A DNA stretch of 51,149 nt from Coprinopsis marcescibilis. Its lineage: Eukaryota > Basidiomycota > Agaricomycetes > Agaricales > Psathyrellaceae. Where the stretch lies: contig ML210355.1 in NCBI GenBank assembly GCA_004369085.1, positions 1-51,149 of the forward strand, in the 5' to 3' direction. Made by a program: the position numbers and the translations under genes. Below, piece after piece: positions 33,125-43,264 of this stretch. The stretch's first letter is position 1. Each line of letters starts with the position of its first letter. Below the pieces are notes generated by a model. That model had not been told where the DNA came from. It did no database searches and saw only the letters and a program-made list of their open reading frames with translations.

Positions 33125-34106
33125 TCTGCTTTGTATATCGTCAACGTTGATCCAGGTGGACGGCGGGAGTTTAAGTAGGATATACTGGGGGAAGAAGGAA
33201 CAACTGCGAACGAGTCAACAACGGCTTCCATGACGCCGCGTCTTTGATCCGCCCCCCCTGGCTCGGCAAATGCCGATCATCATCCTTAGAAGCAAGCAAG
33301 GACAAACGGCAAGGCCTTCGTTGACGGTCGCTGCGGCCGCTGTGGCTCGCCCTGAGGTACGGTCTACTACTAGACATACATACTGTGTAGCGCGTTGAAT
33401 ACCGATGTTTCAGGCGTGATGAAAGATTATAAAAAGGTCAGTGGAGGTGGCAAACCCGGGACCAAGTACAATCATATAACTGAACAAATTCCTTCCAGTT
33501 GCCGACGGCTTTGAGGACTCGAAGCTGGCAGAGAGGCCGGATATTATCATCGCGACCACGCTGGCAAACGTTCTCACTATCGCGCAGAGTATCTTTCTCA
33601 TTAGACTGGACACGCAAGAGCGCGCAGTGCCGAAAATGAAATTTGATAACTTCAGAAGATCTTCCTTTTGGAATCCCATCGTGGTCCGTGTTGGGTCCGT
33701 GAAACCGGTTGCCATGATCTGATTTATTATGCTTGGGACTCAAAGAGTATCATTTTGTTAACCGTTATTTACACACTTAGTGGTTCACTGATGTGTACAT
33801 ACCCGTCCGTCATGATCACTTCTCACAGGGTGCGTATTCATCTCGAACAATCGCCTTGATATCATTGAACAGTAATCCTCATGAACAAGAGCCCTGCCTT
33901 AGAACATTCCACTGGAACAGGTTTTGCTCAACAGATGGTTGCTCCAAGCCTTCAAGGTTCCTCGCATCAACTGATTATACCTTATCCTTCTTCCATAGTC
34001 ATCCAAAGATGACTACCGAACGTATATCAACCTGCACACCCCTCTGTATCAAGGTAAAGTGTCCTTCTATAAACTCTGCTAGCTTTGGAGCACCAGACAA
34101 CCGATC
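33125..34106. other. Intergenic with one exon-like orphan frame
   Basis: A + strand frame at about 33499-33722 follows an ideal 3' splice site (ccttccag) and reads IIIATTLANVLTIAQS and FLIRLDTQERAVPKMKFDNF before a stop. It looks like the last exon of a membrane protein, but no upstream exons are found. It may be a gene remnant. Nothing else is recognised. Confidence 0.35.
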
Positions 34107-35820
34107 ATGGACGAGGCCCAATTCATCGAACTCTTCTCCGCACGAAGATACGCCCAAGTTCGTCTCAACTTACGACTGTGAACCGCAGAGTAGAAGCTTA
34201 TAAAAACCGAACTTTGACCTGCAGTACTTCTCGCGTATGTCACCAAAGCTCAGGGTTTTTGAATATTGGAATATACTGACTCACACCCCAATAGTGGTCG
34301 CGGTAACGATACTGGTTCGTCTTTCGACAGCTCCGTAAATTGAGTCTGGACGACAGACCGATTTTTCAAAGTTCTGTGACTACTGGGAGACGTTTGAGAA
34401 GGAAGTAATAGCAATCCATTATATGTTGCATAGATTGAATTGACACCTGAGATCATAATAGGTCAATCTCATCTGGGCGGCAAAGCGTTGGAAAACGTCT
34501 GATTTCTTACTTTGGGGCTCGAGATACATTCTGCTCATCGAAATTCCTTTTTACCTTGGTGCGCATTTCCATTTCTTTGATTTTCGTTCACTGCGCGACA
34601 CTTCCACTTACCCTCATTATTCATGTCCAGGCTATTTGGGAATGGGAATCGGTCTTCGTCTGGTGAGCATTCGAATTCCGCTTGGCTCCAATCTAGGGAT
34701 TACAACCTCTCATAATACAGGGTTGCCAAAATCTGACGCTGGTTATCAATGGTAAGGTACCTCTGAGACGGCCCTCAAATAACACAGCCTAACGAATCTA
34801 GCAGTAACGTATACCATTGGGGCAGCCCTCTCCGAAGGTTAGTACTTTCCCTTCAAGGCATACCCACATCCTCTCTTGACGGTTTTAACAGGGATCCTTC
34901 TTTGGTGTATCTCTGCGGGAATAGGCATTACAAGGATGTGTGGAATCACCTTGTTTCTTGTTTACGCCGTACGTCCAAGGACGAAAGTCCCGGTAGCCAA
35001 TTCCCTCATTTATTTCAGGGCTTTGTTGTTGTTGGATTAGTCCTTGGAGTTTTGGGCCCGTTAGGAACACAGTGTGAGTCTCATTGACTTCTCATGCTGG
35101 CACTCTTTTTTAACTTCGCCTGCCTAAAGATGAGGCCTTAGGTGAACATGCTGGCTGCATTGTTAACGACAGCGACAACAACTTCGTATTTGTTGCATGT
35201 TGCCTCCTTTTTTGTGGCGAGATCAGTGAGTTTGTTCCCCGTCTTGCATTTCTAAGTTACTTACTACGAGCAGTCTTGATGCTTGTAGCGATAGTTTTTG
35301 GCTTGAAGATGTACGACAAAAAGGATGCAGAGTCTCTTCGGTCACTATTGTTCAGGGATGGGGTGATATATTATATTGTTCTTTCAAGTGCGTATTTAAA
35401 TGTCATTTATCATCGCTAGAAACTCACTCCAACGACTACCTACAGGCCTTAGCATCTTGAATGTAGTCACAGGGTTCCTTCTTCCGGTAAATACGGTCTT
35501 GCATACTCGATTGATCTTGCTGCAGACTCAACTTAATCGCCTTATGAAGCATGGGAGTGCTGAATCCGTGGCTCTGTGAGTATATCAACTGCAAGTCCGA
35601 TAGCTTGCAATCCGCCATTAATAGCGTGCTCCGTTTTACTTCAGCATACAACGCGTTTCTCATACAATTCTCTCTAATCGACTACTCTTCGACATCCGTG
35701 CCAAGCTTGAAGCAGGGAACGGGCAGTCAGATATGCGGAGACATGAGACAGGGGTTTCTTGGGAGTTCGCGAGACAGGGTAGTCACGAAGACTGAAGTAC
35801 CGCCTAGTACCGAACCATAA
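34107..35820 (+). CDS. DUF6533-type seven-helix membrane protein, copy 1
   Basis: Fifteen exons join in frame to 310 residues: 34107-34157, 34225-34234, 34295-34314, 34372-34404, 34462-34558, 34631-34662, 34721-34751, 34805-34837, 34892-34968, 35019-35073, 35130-35225, 35274-35387, 35446-35486, 35550-35575, 35604-35820. Most exon lengths equal those of the three neighbours (10, 20, 33, 33, 77, 55, 114, 41, 26), which supports the model. The N-terminal block FCDYWETFEKE, VNLIWAAKRW and GSRYILLIEIPFYL is the DUF6533 signature (C-D-Y, E-V, I-W, R-Y). Later landmarks are ALSEGILLWC and LLFRDGVIYYIVLS. The family is an expanded Agaricomycete group of GPCR-like topology with no known ligand. The first donor is GTTCGT, weaker than in the sister genes. 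Confidence 0.82.
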
Positions 35821-36488
35821 TAATATTATAGTTCGATGTATGAACATGACCAGGGTCTATGAGGCGGCAAAAGATGTACTCACCAGATGCCGTGAATCCT
35901 GGTGGAGCTTCAAGTTATGGCTCCCCGAGCTTGCTCCGAGCGAGGCGTTTAACTCTTCTCGCCTCGTGGCCACACTAAGTTATAAATGAAAGCCCGCGCA
36001 GCGGTTCACTACTAAACTGTGCAGGCCGTTGGGTAAAATTTCTAATGCGGGACAAAAATGATGAAGTCGACCTACATCTGAATCAACCGTGACAGATCTT
36101 ACTATCTGTCGAGAACCGTGACAACATACACTGCCCAAGATTTCATTTATCGACTCGAAGTTGTCAAAAACTATTTTCCAAACACCTGGAGACTCTCGGT
36201 GGTCTTCTGCTGTCATAGAACCCGGTAGCCTCGACGGATGAGACGACAAGGAACAATCTTTAGTAGCTCGCGCGGGCGCGAGGCACATTGTGTTACAGAT
36301 CCTTACTTTGAGATAAACGCTGAAAACGAGACTGACCACTGATGAGAAGAAGTCGGAACCTAGGTGCCATCGATACCCACAGTCTGCCCACATTCTATTT
36401 ACAAACCCTTCTTAAAGGCGAACTACCAGCTGTACTGGGAGCGACATGCTGAACCGTGACGCCCACATCCACCCTCCCTTTATCGCAC
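35821..36488. other. Spacer between DUF6533 copies 1 and 2
   Basis: 667 bp. A - strand frame of 137 codons (35980-36393) has no motif or partner exon and is judged spurious. Confidence 0.45.
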
Positions 36489-38156
36489 ATGCTAGACCCT
36501 AGTGAAGCACTCGTTGAAGCGTTACTTGCATATCGCTTTCCCCAGGTACATACCTCTCTCACACATTCTAAACTCCCCTTTTGACCAGTCTCAGTTCATG
36601 ACTGGTAAGTTGGCCCCCGAGTAGCTGTCCTGAGAGGGGTCCCTTACATGGTATCCCCTATCCACAGTAGCAAGCGCTGCTCTGGCTGTAAGTGGCATCT
36701 AAAATCTCATTCGGAAACAATGAAATAAAACACCGCCCTGACAGATCTGTGACTACTTCGAAACATGGAAAACAGAAGTGAGCCGGCTACACGGCATTCG
36801 CTGCTATTTTGGCTGATCGTTGCATACAGGTATCCATTATCTGGCCTGCGCGGTGGCAGCTGTCCAAAGTTCTCTTCCTGGCTTCTCGCTACTTGCTCTT
36901 TTTCGAGATCCCGCTTCATTTGAGTGAGTAAGCTTCCCGGCTCTGGAATCAGTATTCAACTCAGTATCAATGATATTCCAGGCTATTACGGCGTCTTTGG
37001 TCGCGGTTATGTATGAATGGCTCCTTTGGTTCTCCGTAGTTTCACTAAGGGTGAGGGTTCTAGGCGTGCAGTAGGAGTGCGTCACTCGCCATCAATGGTA
37101 CGTTTGTCCTTGTCCTCGAGATAATCCACGACACTTAATACGCAGTGCAGTTATTTATACGACTGGTATTGCACTCTCAGAAGGTACCAATCTAGCGGAT
37201 CAACTCAACTATGGAAACTCAGTGCCAACTTGTAACATTGCGTCTTCCCCAGGAACCTTAGTGCTCTGTCTATGCGCTCTGGTCAGCGCATCGCGGAGGT
37301 ACCGGCTCACAGCGCTTCTGACCTACATGGTGAGTAGGGCTTCTTGATTGGGTACCAATCAGTTCTATAACTGATCACGGTCCCTCGGAAAGCTGATCTT
37401 CGTCGTGGAGTTTACTCTTCTCGGAGTTGGGAGTTCAAACATTGTCCCACGTGAGCCTCGCAACGTTCTGATGATACACATCTTCTTTGAAGCTCATGAT
37501 CACGTTCGGCAGAGACGCCAACCTTGCAGGACCGGTTTCAGGGGTTTCCGCGATGCGATTCGAATGCGACGCAACCTAGTTTTATAGTTGCAATCTATGC
37601 CCTTCTGTTATTTGGAGAATTGCGTAAGCAGCACATCGGTTTCTGAATCCCTCATGCTGACCAGTGTTAGTTCTTCTGGCACTTGCCATCGCCTTCGCGA
37701 TTAGAAATCACTACCACAAGGACATTGGCTCACTTGGGTCTATGATGCTCAGAGATGGAATTGTATACTACATCGCTCTTTCGGGCGTCACAGTTGCCAA
37801 CATTATCGCTGAGTATAACTTCCCAGTGAGTTTTCCACCTATGAAATTTAGACGAGCGCTCATCGTGTAACAATTGAACAGTCGGGAAGCCAAGGATCTG
37901 CAACTCTGTAAGTCTGGGTAACTAAGTATTCTCGGCGTCCGATTACATTCTGATGATTTCACAACGTTAAATCAGCCTTCAGCGCGTGATGCATGTAATC
38001 CTCTCAAACCGGCTCCTTTTGAACATGGGGGACCGATTAAGTCGACATTCTACACCAGTTACCGACACCACCGGATCTTATGCTTTTGCAAGGCCAAGGG
38101 ACGCGGGGAGCACAATAAACGTCTGGCCTAGCGCTATAAACAGTCAGTACAGCTAA
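36489..38156 (+). CDS. DUF6533-type seven-helix membrane protein, copy 2
   Basis: Fourteen exons join to 305 residues: 36489-36545, 36595-36604, 36668-36687, 36745-36777, 36830-36923, 36982-37010, 37064-37097, 37151-37183, 37253-37329, 37393-37450, 37513-37623, 37671-37825, 37882-37907, 37976-38156. The N-terminus is MLDPSEALVEALLAYRFPQ, then ICDYFETWKTE, VSIIWPARWQLSKVLF, ASRYLLFFEIPLHL. Later come YTTGIALSEGTLVLC and MMLRDGIVYYIALSGVTVAN. The twelfth exon is 155 nt, exactly the sum of the 114- and 41-nt exons in the other copies, so one intron is cleanly missing here. The tail after [17 protein letters not shown] is short and unlike the others. No function is known. Confidence 0.82.
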
Positions 38157-38621
38157 ATATGAGCAAGGATGATACACGTTGAGGCTACGGTCCTCCTTTT
38201 GCATTATAATTGGTTTTGGTTATTGGATCTGCATATTAACCCAAATGTGCAGACTTTATAACATGTCCTTCACATGGTAGAGCATGCATCTCTCGGCGTT
38301 AATCTTGAGTTGGACGCGAGAGCTCGTGCAAACCCCCGTACGGCTGAGTAAGTACGGCTGTGACGTACTAAGAGCGTGGAAGAGGTTGATCTCCGTCGAG
38401 CCGAGGACTCGGAGGGAACGGCTGGACGGCACCACAGGTTGTCTATTTCCCCATCAACAATAATTCCTTAAAACAGAACACATGAAACACTAACGCACGG
38501 AAATCAACGGCCACAACTTAAGAGACACTGCCTGAATTCGAAGGAGACTGATGGGCTTTTGCGGCGGTATACTACTCCCAGCTACGCTCACTCTAGCGGT
38601 GGCTGTCGCTCACGAGTGACG
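38157..38621. other. Spacer between DUF6533 copies 2 and 3
   Basis: 465 bp; no gene or element seen. Confidence 0.5.
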
Positions 38622-40415
38622 ATGAGCGAGCTGAGCCTCAGCCTCGTTGAATGGGCGTTAGGTCGACGTTATGCACAGGTATGTAGCTAAGGGCTTGTTC
38701 TCCACCTTGGTTGCTCACTTGCGACCCTGTCGCAGTACATCGCTGGTAGGTTCATTGAGTTTCGGTGAATCGTGACTCGATCTGATAATCACAAGTGACG
38801 AGCACGACAATATTGGTGAGATGTCCCGCTATCATATGTGCGCGAGGGCTAGATCAACGACTTACACACTTTACGCAGCTTTGTGACTACTGGGATACCC
38901 TTTTTACTGAGGTGAGAGGCACCTCGGATATGTAAAGGCGAATACAAGATCCTCAGACTTTCTCTCTACCATGGCCAGATCACTTTAATTTGGCCGTCCA
39001 AGTGGAGGGTGTCCAATTTTCTATTCATGGTTACTAGATATATTGTGTTTGCTGAGGTTCCTCTTCGATTTGGTACGTCGATCTCAATCCAAGAAATCTA
39101 AATGATGTTTGACCGACAGTGACTGCGTCGGCAGCCATGGTTGGGCTTATACCCAACCTCCTGGTAAGATACTGCCAGCTTCTATATGCTTCACCGCTCA
39201 CTAGTTTTTATTTTATCTCCAGGACTGTAAAAAGCTCATGATAGCGATCAATGGTACGAGCCACGCCTTCGAACAGTTGGACCTGTGGGCCGCTGACATG
39301 TTCTGGCTTCAAGTTTTGCTGGTGGCAGGGGTGATTCTATGTGAAGGTAAGGCTCAACGTGCGAGCTCCTTACATGTCGCTCATTGAATAGCGCGTCTGA
39401 CATAGGAACACTGCTGTGGTGTCTGTGTGCCCTTTTCGACGCATCGAGAAGAACCAAAATTATTAGCTTGGCCATATTAGTGGTGTGTGGTTCTCTCTCT
39501 TTCTTCGTTTTGTCAAGGAGTTGACAATTACGCTTGTATATTATAAAAGTCTTTCTCCATCGTCGGCTTGACTGTTATGGGGCTTGGGTTATCGCATGTT
39601 CAGTGTATGTCTCCTTGAAAAAGGTTTCCTGGGATCACCGAGGGATGCTTACCGCTTGATATCTAAGTTGTGGGACCCAGCAATGCACGGTTGCGTACTG
39701 GGTGTATGGTCGTCAAACCTGGGGTATATTTCTTCACCATAAACTGCTCACTCCTTCTGCTCGCAGAGTTAGGTGAGTCATACCTTTATCGAACCGCCCA
39801 TGAACTGACCAATGGATGCCAGTGTTTCTTGGTTTCTCAATATATCACGGGGTAGAGACGTGGGATCCCAAGAATAGCGGATCGCTTCGGTCGACCGTAA
39901 TTACGGATGGGGTCATCTACTACCTCGTTTTGTCGAGTAAGTAGGGCGACTAGCAAAGTTCATATGTCTAACTCAATGAAATTTCCAGTTTTAACAGCCA
40001 TCCACTTGGCAGCTACTTTTACCTTCCCTGTGAGTAATCCTCGATGACTGATTTGGATCTAGTTATTCACGAGTAATGTTTGACTTCCAGGCGGGCACTC
40101 AGGATTCGATTGTCTTGTACGTACTCACTATCAATTGCCACCATCGCCCCTTTGAAGAATATCTATGTCAGGCTGCAACGAGTGATGCACACGGTCCTCT
40201 CCAACAGATTACTATTGAACATGCGCATTAGACTAGATGAACAATGTCGGGAATACTCGACATCGCATCATCAAGAAAGCGTCGGCTGGGAGTTCACAAG
40301 AACTGAGGAGGATAATCAACGGGGACTTCGGCATCAGCTCAGTGGGGTTAGTGCAATACCAAAAGACTTAGAATTTGTTTCCGCAGGTGAGATCCTGGAA
40401 GTTCGCAGGTGTTGA
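38622..40415 (+). CDS. DUF6533-type seven-helix membrane protein, copy 3
   Basis: Fifteen exons join to 327 residues: 38622-38678, 38736-38745, 38796-38815, 38879-38911, 38979-39072, 39120-39163, 39223-39253, 39314-39346, 39406-39482, 39550-39604, 39668-39772, 39823-39936, 39989-40029, 40091-40116, 40172-40415. Landmarks are [69 protein letters not shown] and [20 protein letters not shown]. The intron at 39254-39313 is 60 nt and free of stops in frame, so retention would add 20 residues. The sixth exon is longer than in the sister genes (44 nt against 29-32). The soluble tail after [11 protein letters not shown] contains [11 protein letters not shown], similar to copy 4. Confidence 0.82.
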
Positions 40416-40844
40416 TGCAGAAATTCGAGGCTGTATCTGGCTGTATTTAATAGAGCAGTAGAGAGGTACCGGTCCATTCAATTAGCAGTCTGTTACCAGC
40501 TATGTCGCGATGCCAACGGGCCTAAAAATGATCCCGGCTGTGGACTCTTGAGGTAAGGGTCTTGTGTGCAGATGTTCCAATTGCGAGGCGCAATAGACTT
40601 GTTGTAACAACTCGGCAACGAGCCTCCTAAGTCCTGAGACTCCCAGTGGCGCTGTACGCCTGACAGCTTCACCGCGCGCGACACTGCGATTGCATGTTCC
40701 CATCAACCTGATCTTGACACACCCGGCATCGGCGGGCTGCTGAACAGGCCCTCCGGCTTGTATAAAGAACTGCTCCCCTTTGCCACACCGTATGCGTGAT
40801 CCTTTACCACCTGTGCTGGCAGCTGAGTGGAAGCTTGTATATCC
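40416..40844. other. Spacer between DUF6533 copies 3 and 4
   Basis: 429 bp; no gene seen. A ttgtataaag TATA-like element lies near 40758, about 85 bp before the next start. Confidence 0.4.
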
Positions 40845-42982
40845 ATGGACGAGTCTGAGGCCCAGGCTCTACAATGGGCATTCGGTCAGCGATATACTCA
40901 GGTGCGAGCTATTTCATTCCCAATTTAGGTCCAATCTCATACAACTGTTCTTTTCAATAGTACATTGCATGTATGAAGAAGTTCTACATACTAAATAGTT
41001 ACCGTTAACTCTTACTTTTAGTGGCTAGTGCAACACTCCTGGTGAGCGCTTATTCAGCTGCATTGGTCTAACACAAGTCCATAAGAAACGACTGACACTT
41101 CGCGTGGAAGAACAGGTCGCCGACTACTGCGACACATTTACCAAGGAGGCAAGTGTTGTTACTAGTTTGCCCCGGGCCATTCGCTTGCCACATACTGACT
41201 CTTTCGGTGAAGGTTTCCCTGATCTGGCCCGCGTTGGCATTTAAAGGGAAAAGAAAGGTTGTAGCAACTGACGTGCTTTTTCTCGTCTCCAGATACCTCG
41301 TGTTTAGCGATATGTCCCTGCACCTTGGTATGTGGTCCATTACTCGGACTTCTTCTGCTCGCATCTTGACAAACGCTGAGAATTGGAACCTTCGAGTTGT
41401 CATTCTGTCAGCTGCATTTTACTCTCTGCTTCTGATCTGCACTGGTCACAAATGTCGTCTGAAAGCTATGAGATTATTTCCAAGATTTTTGTGCCTTGAC
41501 CAGGAATTGGAGACTCAGTACTGATCTCGTCTACTACAGTTGCTACTGGGATCGGTCCTCAGACGCTGGTAAAGATCATCCGTGTTTGGCTAACCCTTTC
41601 TTACTCACTTATTTCACCACGTTAAGGATTGCAGGGCGGTGGTAGCATGTATCAACAGTCAGTTTTCTTTGGTGTCTTGGATCTAACATTTGCTCAAGTC
41701 ATTATGCATTACTTCGAACACAGTGCTCTTCACGGCAGGGGTAGCTCTCTCAGAAGGTCCGTGACATCAATTACACACAACACTGAGTTGATGTTGATTA
41801 CGAGCGCTAATCTTTAGGCACACTTCTCTGGTGCCTTTGTGCACTTACCAGTGCTTCGCGCCGCGCCAAGATAGTCGCGGCAGCCATATATATCGTGAGT
41901 CGCTTGATGCCTCGCGCTTGAGATACTTCTATGCCAACACCCCTGGATCCGTCCGCCAGACGGTTGTAGCAGCAGCGTTCACCCTCGTTGCACTTTCCAT
42001 CCCCAACACCCAGTGTGCGTTCCCACTCTCTCGATTCAGGTTGGCAGCGTCGGAGACTTAGTTTGATACCTTTCAGTTAGAGAAATTATCTCAGAGTCCA
42101 CAACTGCGCTGGGATCCTTTAGCCCTGGCTGTTTTCCTGACCAAGCGTACTCCATTTTTCTCATCCCGGCTGTTGGACTTCTCCTAGCAGGCGAACTCGG
42201 TATGTGATCTTGTAACACTCTAAGGGATATCTCTTAATTGATTGATACATAAATATCTCCATACGCCACAGTTCTATTGGTATCGGCTGTATATTCCGTA
42301 GCTCAGAAGTACATAAACGAGAGTCGTAGCGGTGGCTTGAACAGAGAGAAGCCGGGAGAAGGGATATGGTGGACAGGAGGTAAATTCGTAGGCATAATCA
42401 TGTTCAGAGATGGTATTATTTACTATGTCGTCCTTCTCTGTGAGTTCCAAACCTGTCTCACACAAAACCTTTTGACGAACTCTTCATAGTCCTTGCAGGT
42501 CTATCCGCAACCGCTTCGCTGATATTCCCTGTACGTTAGACCGACCCGTCTGAGTTTTTGTGTACTCACGCATGAACATCTGCAGCCCGGGAGCAGAGAC
42601 TCAATTTCAGCGTGAGTGGCTCGCTCCCTCTATTTCACGTCACTACCTGCCTCCCAGCCTGACGTTTTACACCCTCGTTCAAAGCCTTCAGCGGGTTGCC
42701 CACACAATCTTGGCCAACCGTTTCCTCCTTAACATACGCTCCCGCTTCCGCCAAGGGTACAACGAAAATGGCTCGACACTCAATTCCATGGCGATTTCTG
42801 ACCCGCAGGTTGCTAGTACTGAATGGGAGTTTGCAAGAGCGGGTGTTAGCGATAGCTCAGAGAATACTCGCTTAGCACTTCGGGAAGTCGTAAGCGAAAG
42901 CGGCGAAGCATCAACGATATACAATATACGCGATAAATGTAGTGGTAATATAGAAGGTGAAATAACAGAAGTTCCTCGCTAG
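40845..42982 (+). CDS. DUF6533-type seven-helix membrane protein, copy 4
   Basis: Fifteen exons join to 371 residues: 40845-40901, 40961-40970, 41022-41041, 41116-41148, 41213-41327, 41540-41568, 41627-41657, 41724-41756, 41818-41894, 41960-42014, 42077-42199, 42272-42439, 42490-42530, 42586-42611, 42685-42982. Landmarks are [83 protein letters not shown] and IMFRDGIIYYVVLL. It differs from the other copies in four ways: a GCAAGT donor after exon 4, about seven extra residues in exon 5, a 212-nt intron after exon 5, and a longer charged loop before the FRDG motif. The C-terminal tail is the longest of the four. No function is known. Confidence 0.8.
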
Positions 42983-43264
42983 CACTTGTCCTTGAGTGCG
43001 GTCTAATTCTCAAAAGCAACTTTGACGTCTTGCATTTAAATTGCCCAGGCGAACGCGACCTGCCGCCAAGTGCGGCCTCCTGAGTAGAGGCTTAGAAATA
43101 TAATGAATTCTTGTTTCGATGCTGTTAGTACACCTATAGGTTCATCTACTCAATCTAATAAGATGGCCCGGGGGGAGGATCCACCCACGTCCCATTCGGC
43201 CACAGAACCGCAGCCTTCGTATAATCGCCAACTGCGCGTTCAGATTTAAACTAGGACCCCAGCG
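42983..43264. other. Convergent spacer
   Basis: 282 bp between the 3' ends of DUF6533 copy 4 and the LCCL gene; no feature recognised. Confidence 0.5.

Noticed and set aside
35980..36393. 137-codon - strand open frame upstream of DUF6533 copy 2
   Set aside because: No domain, no splice partners and no matching frame in the spacers of the other copies.
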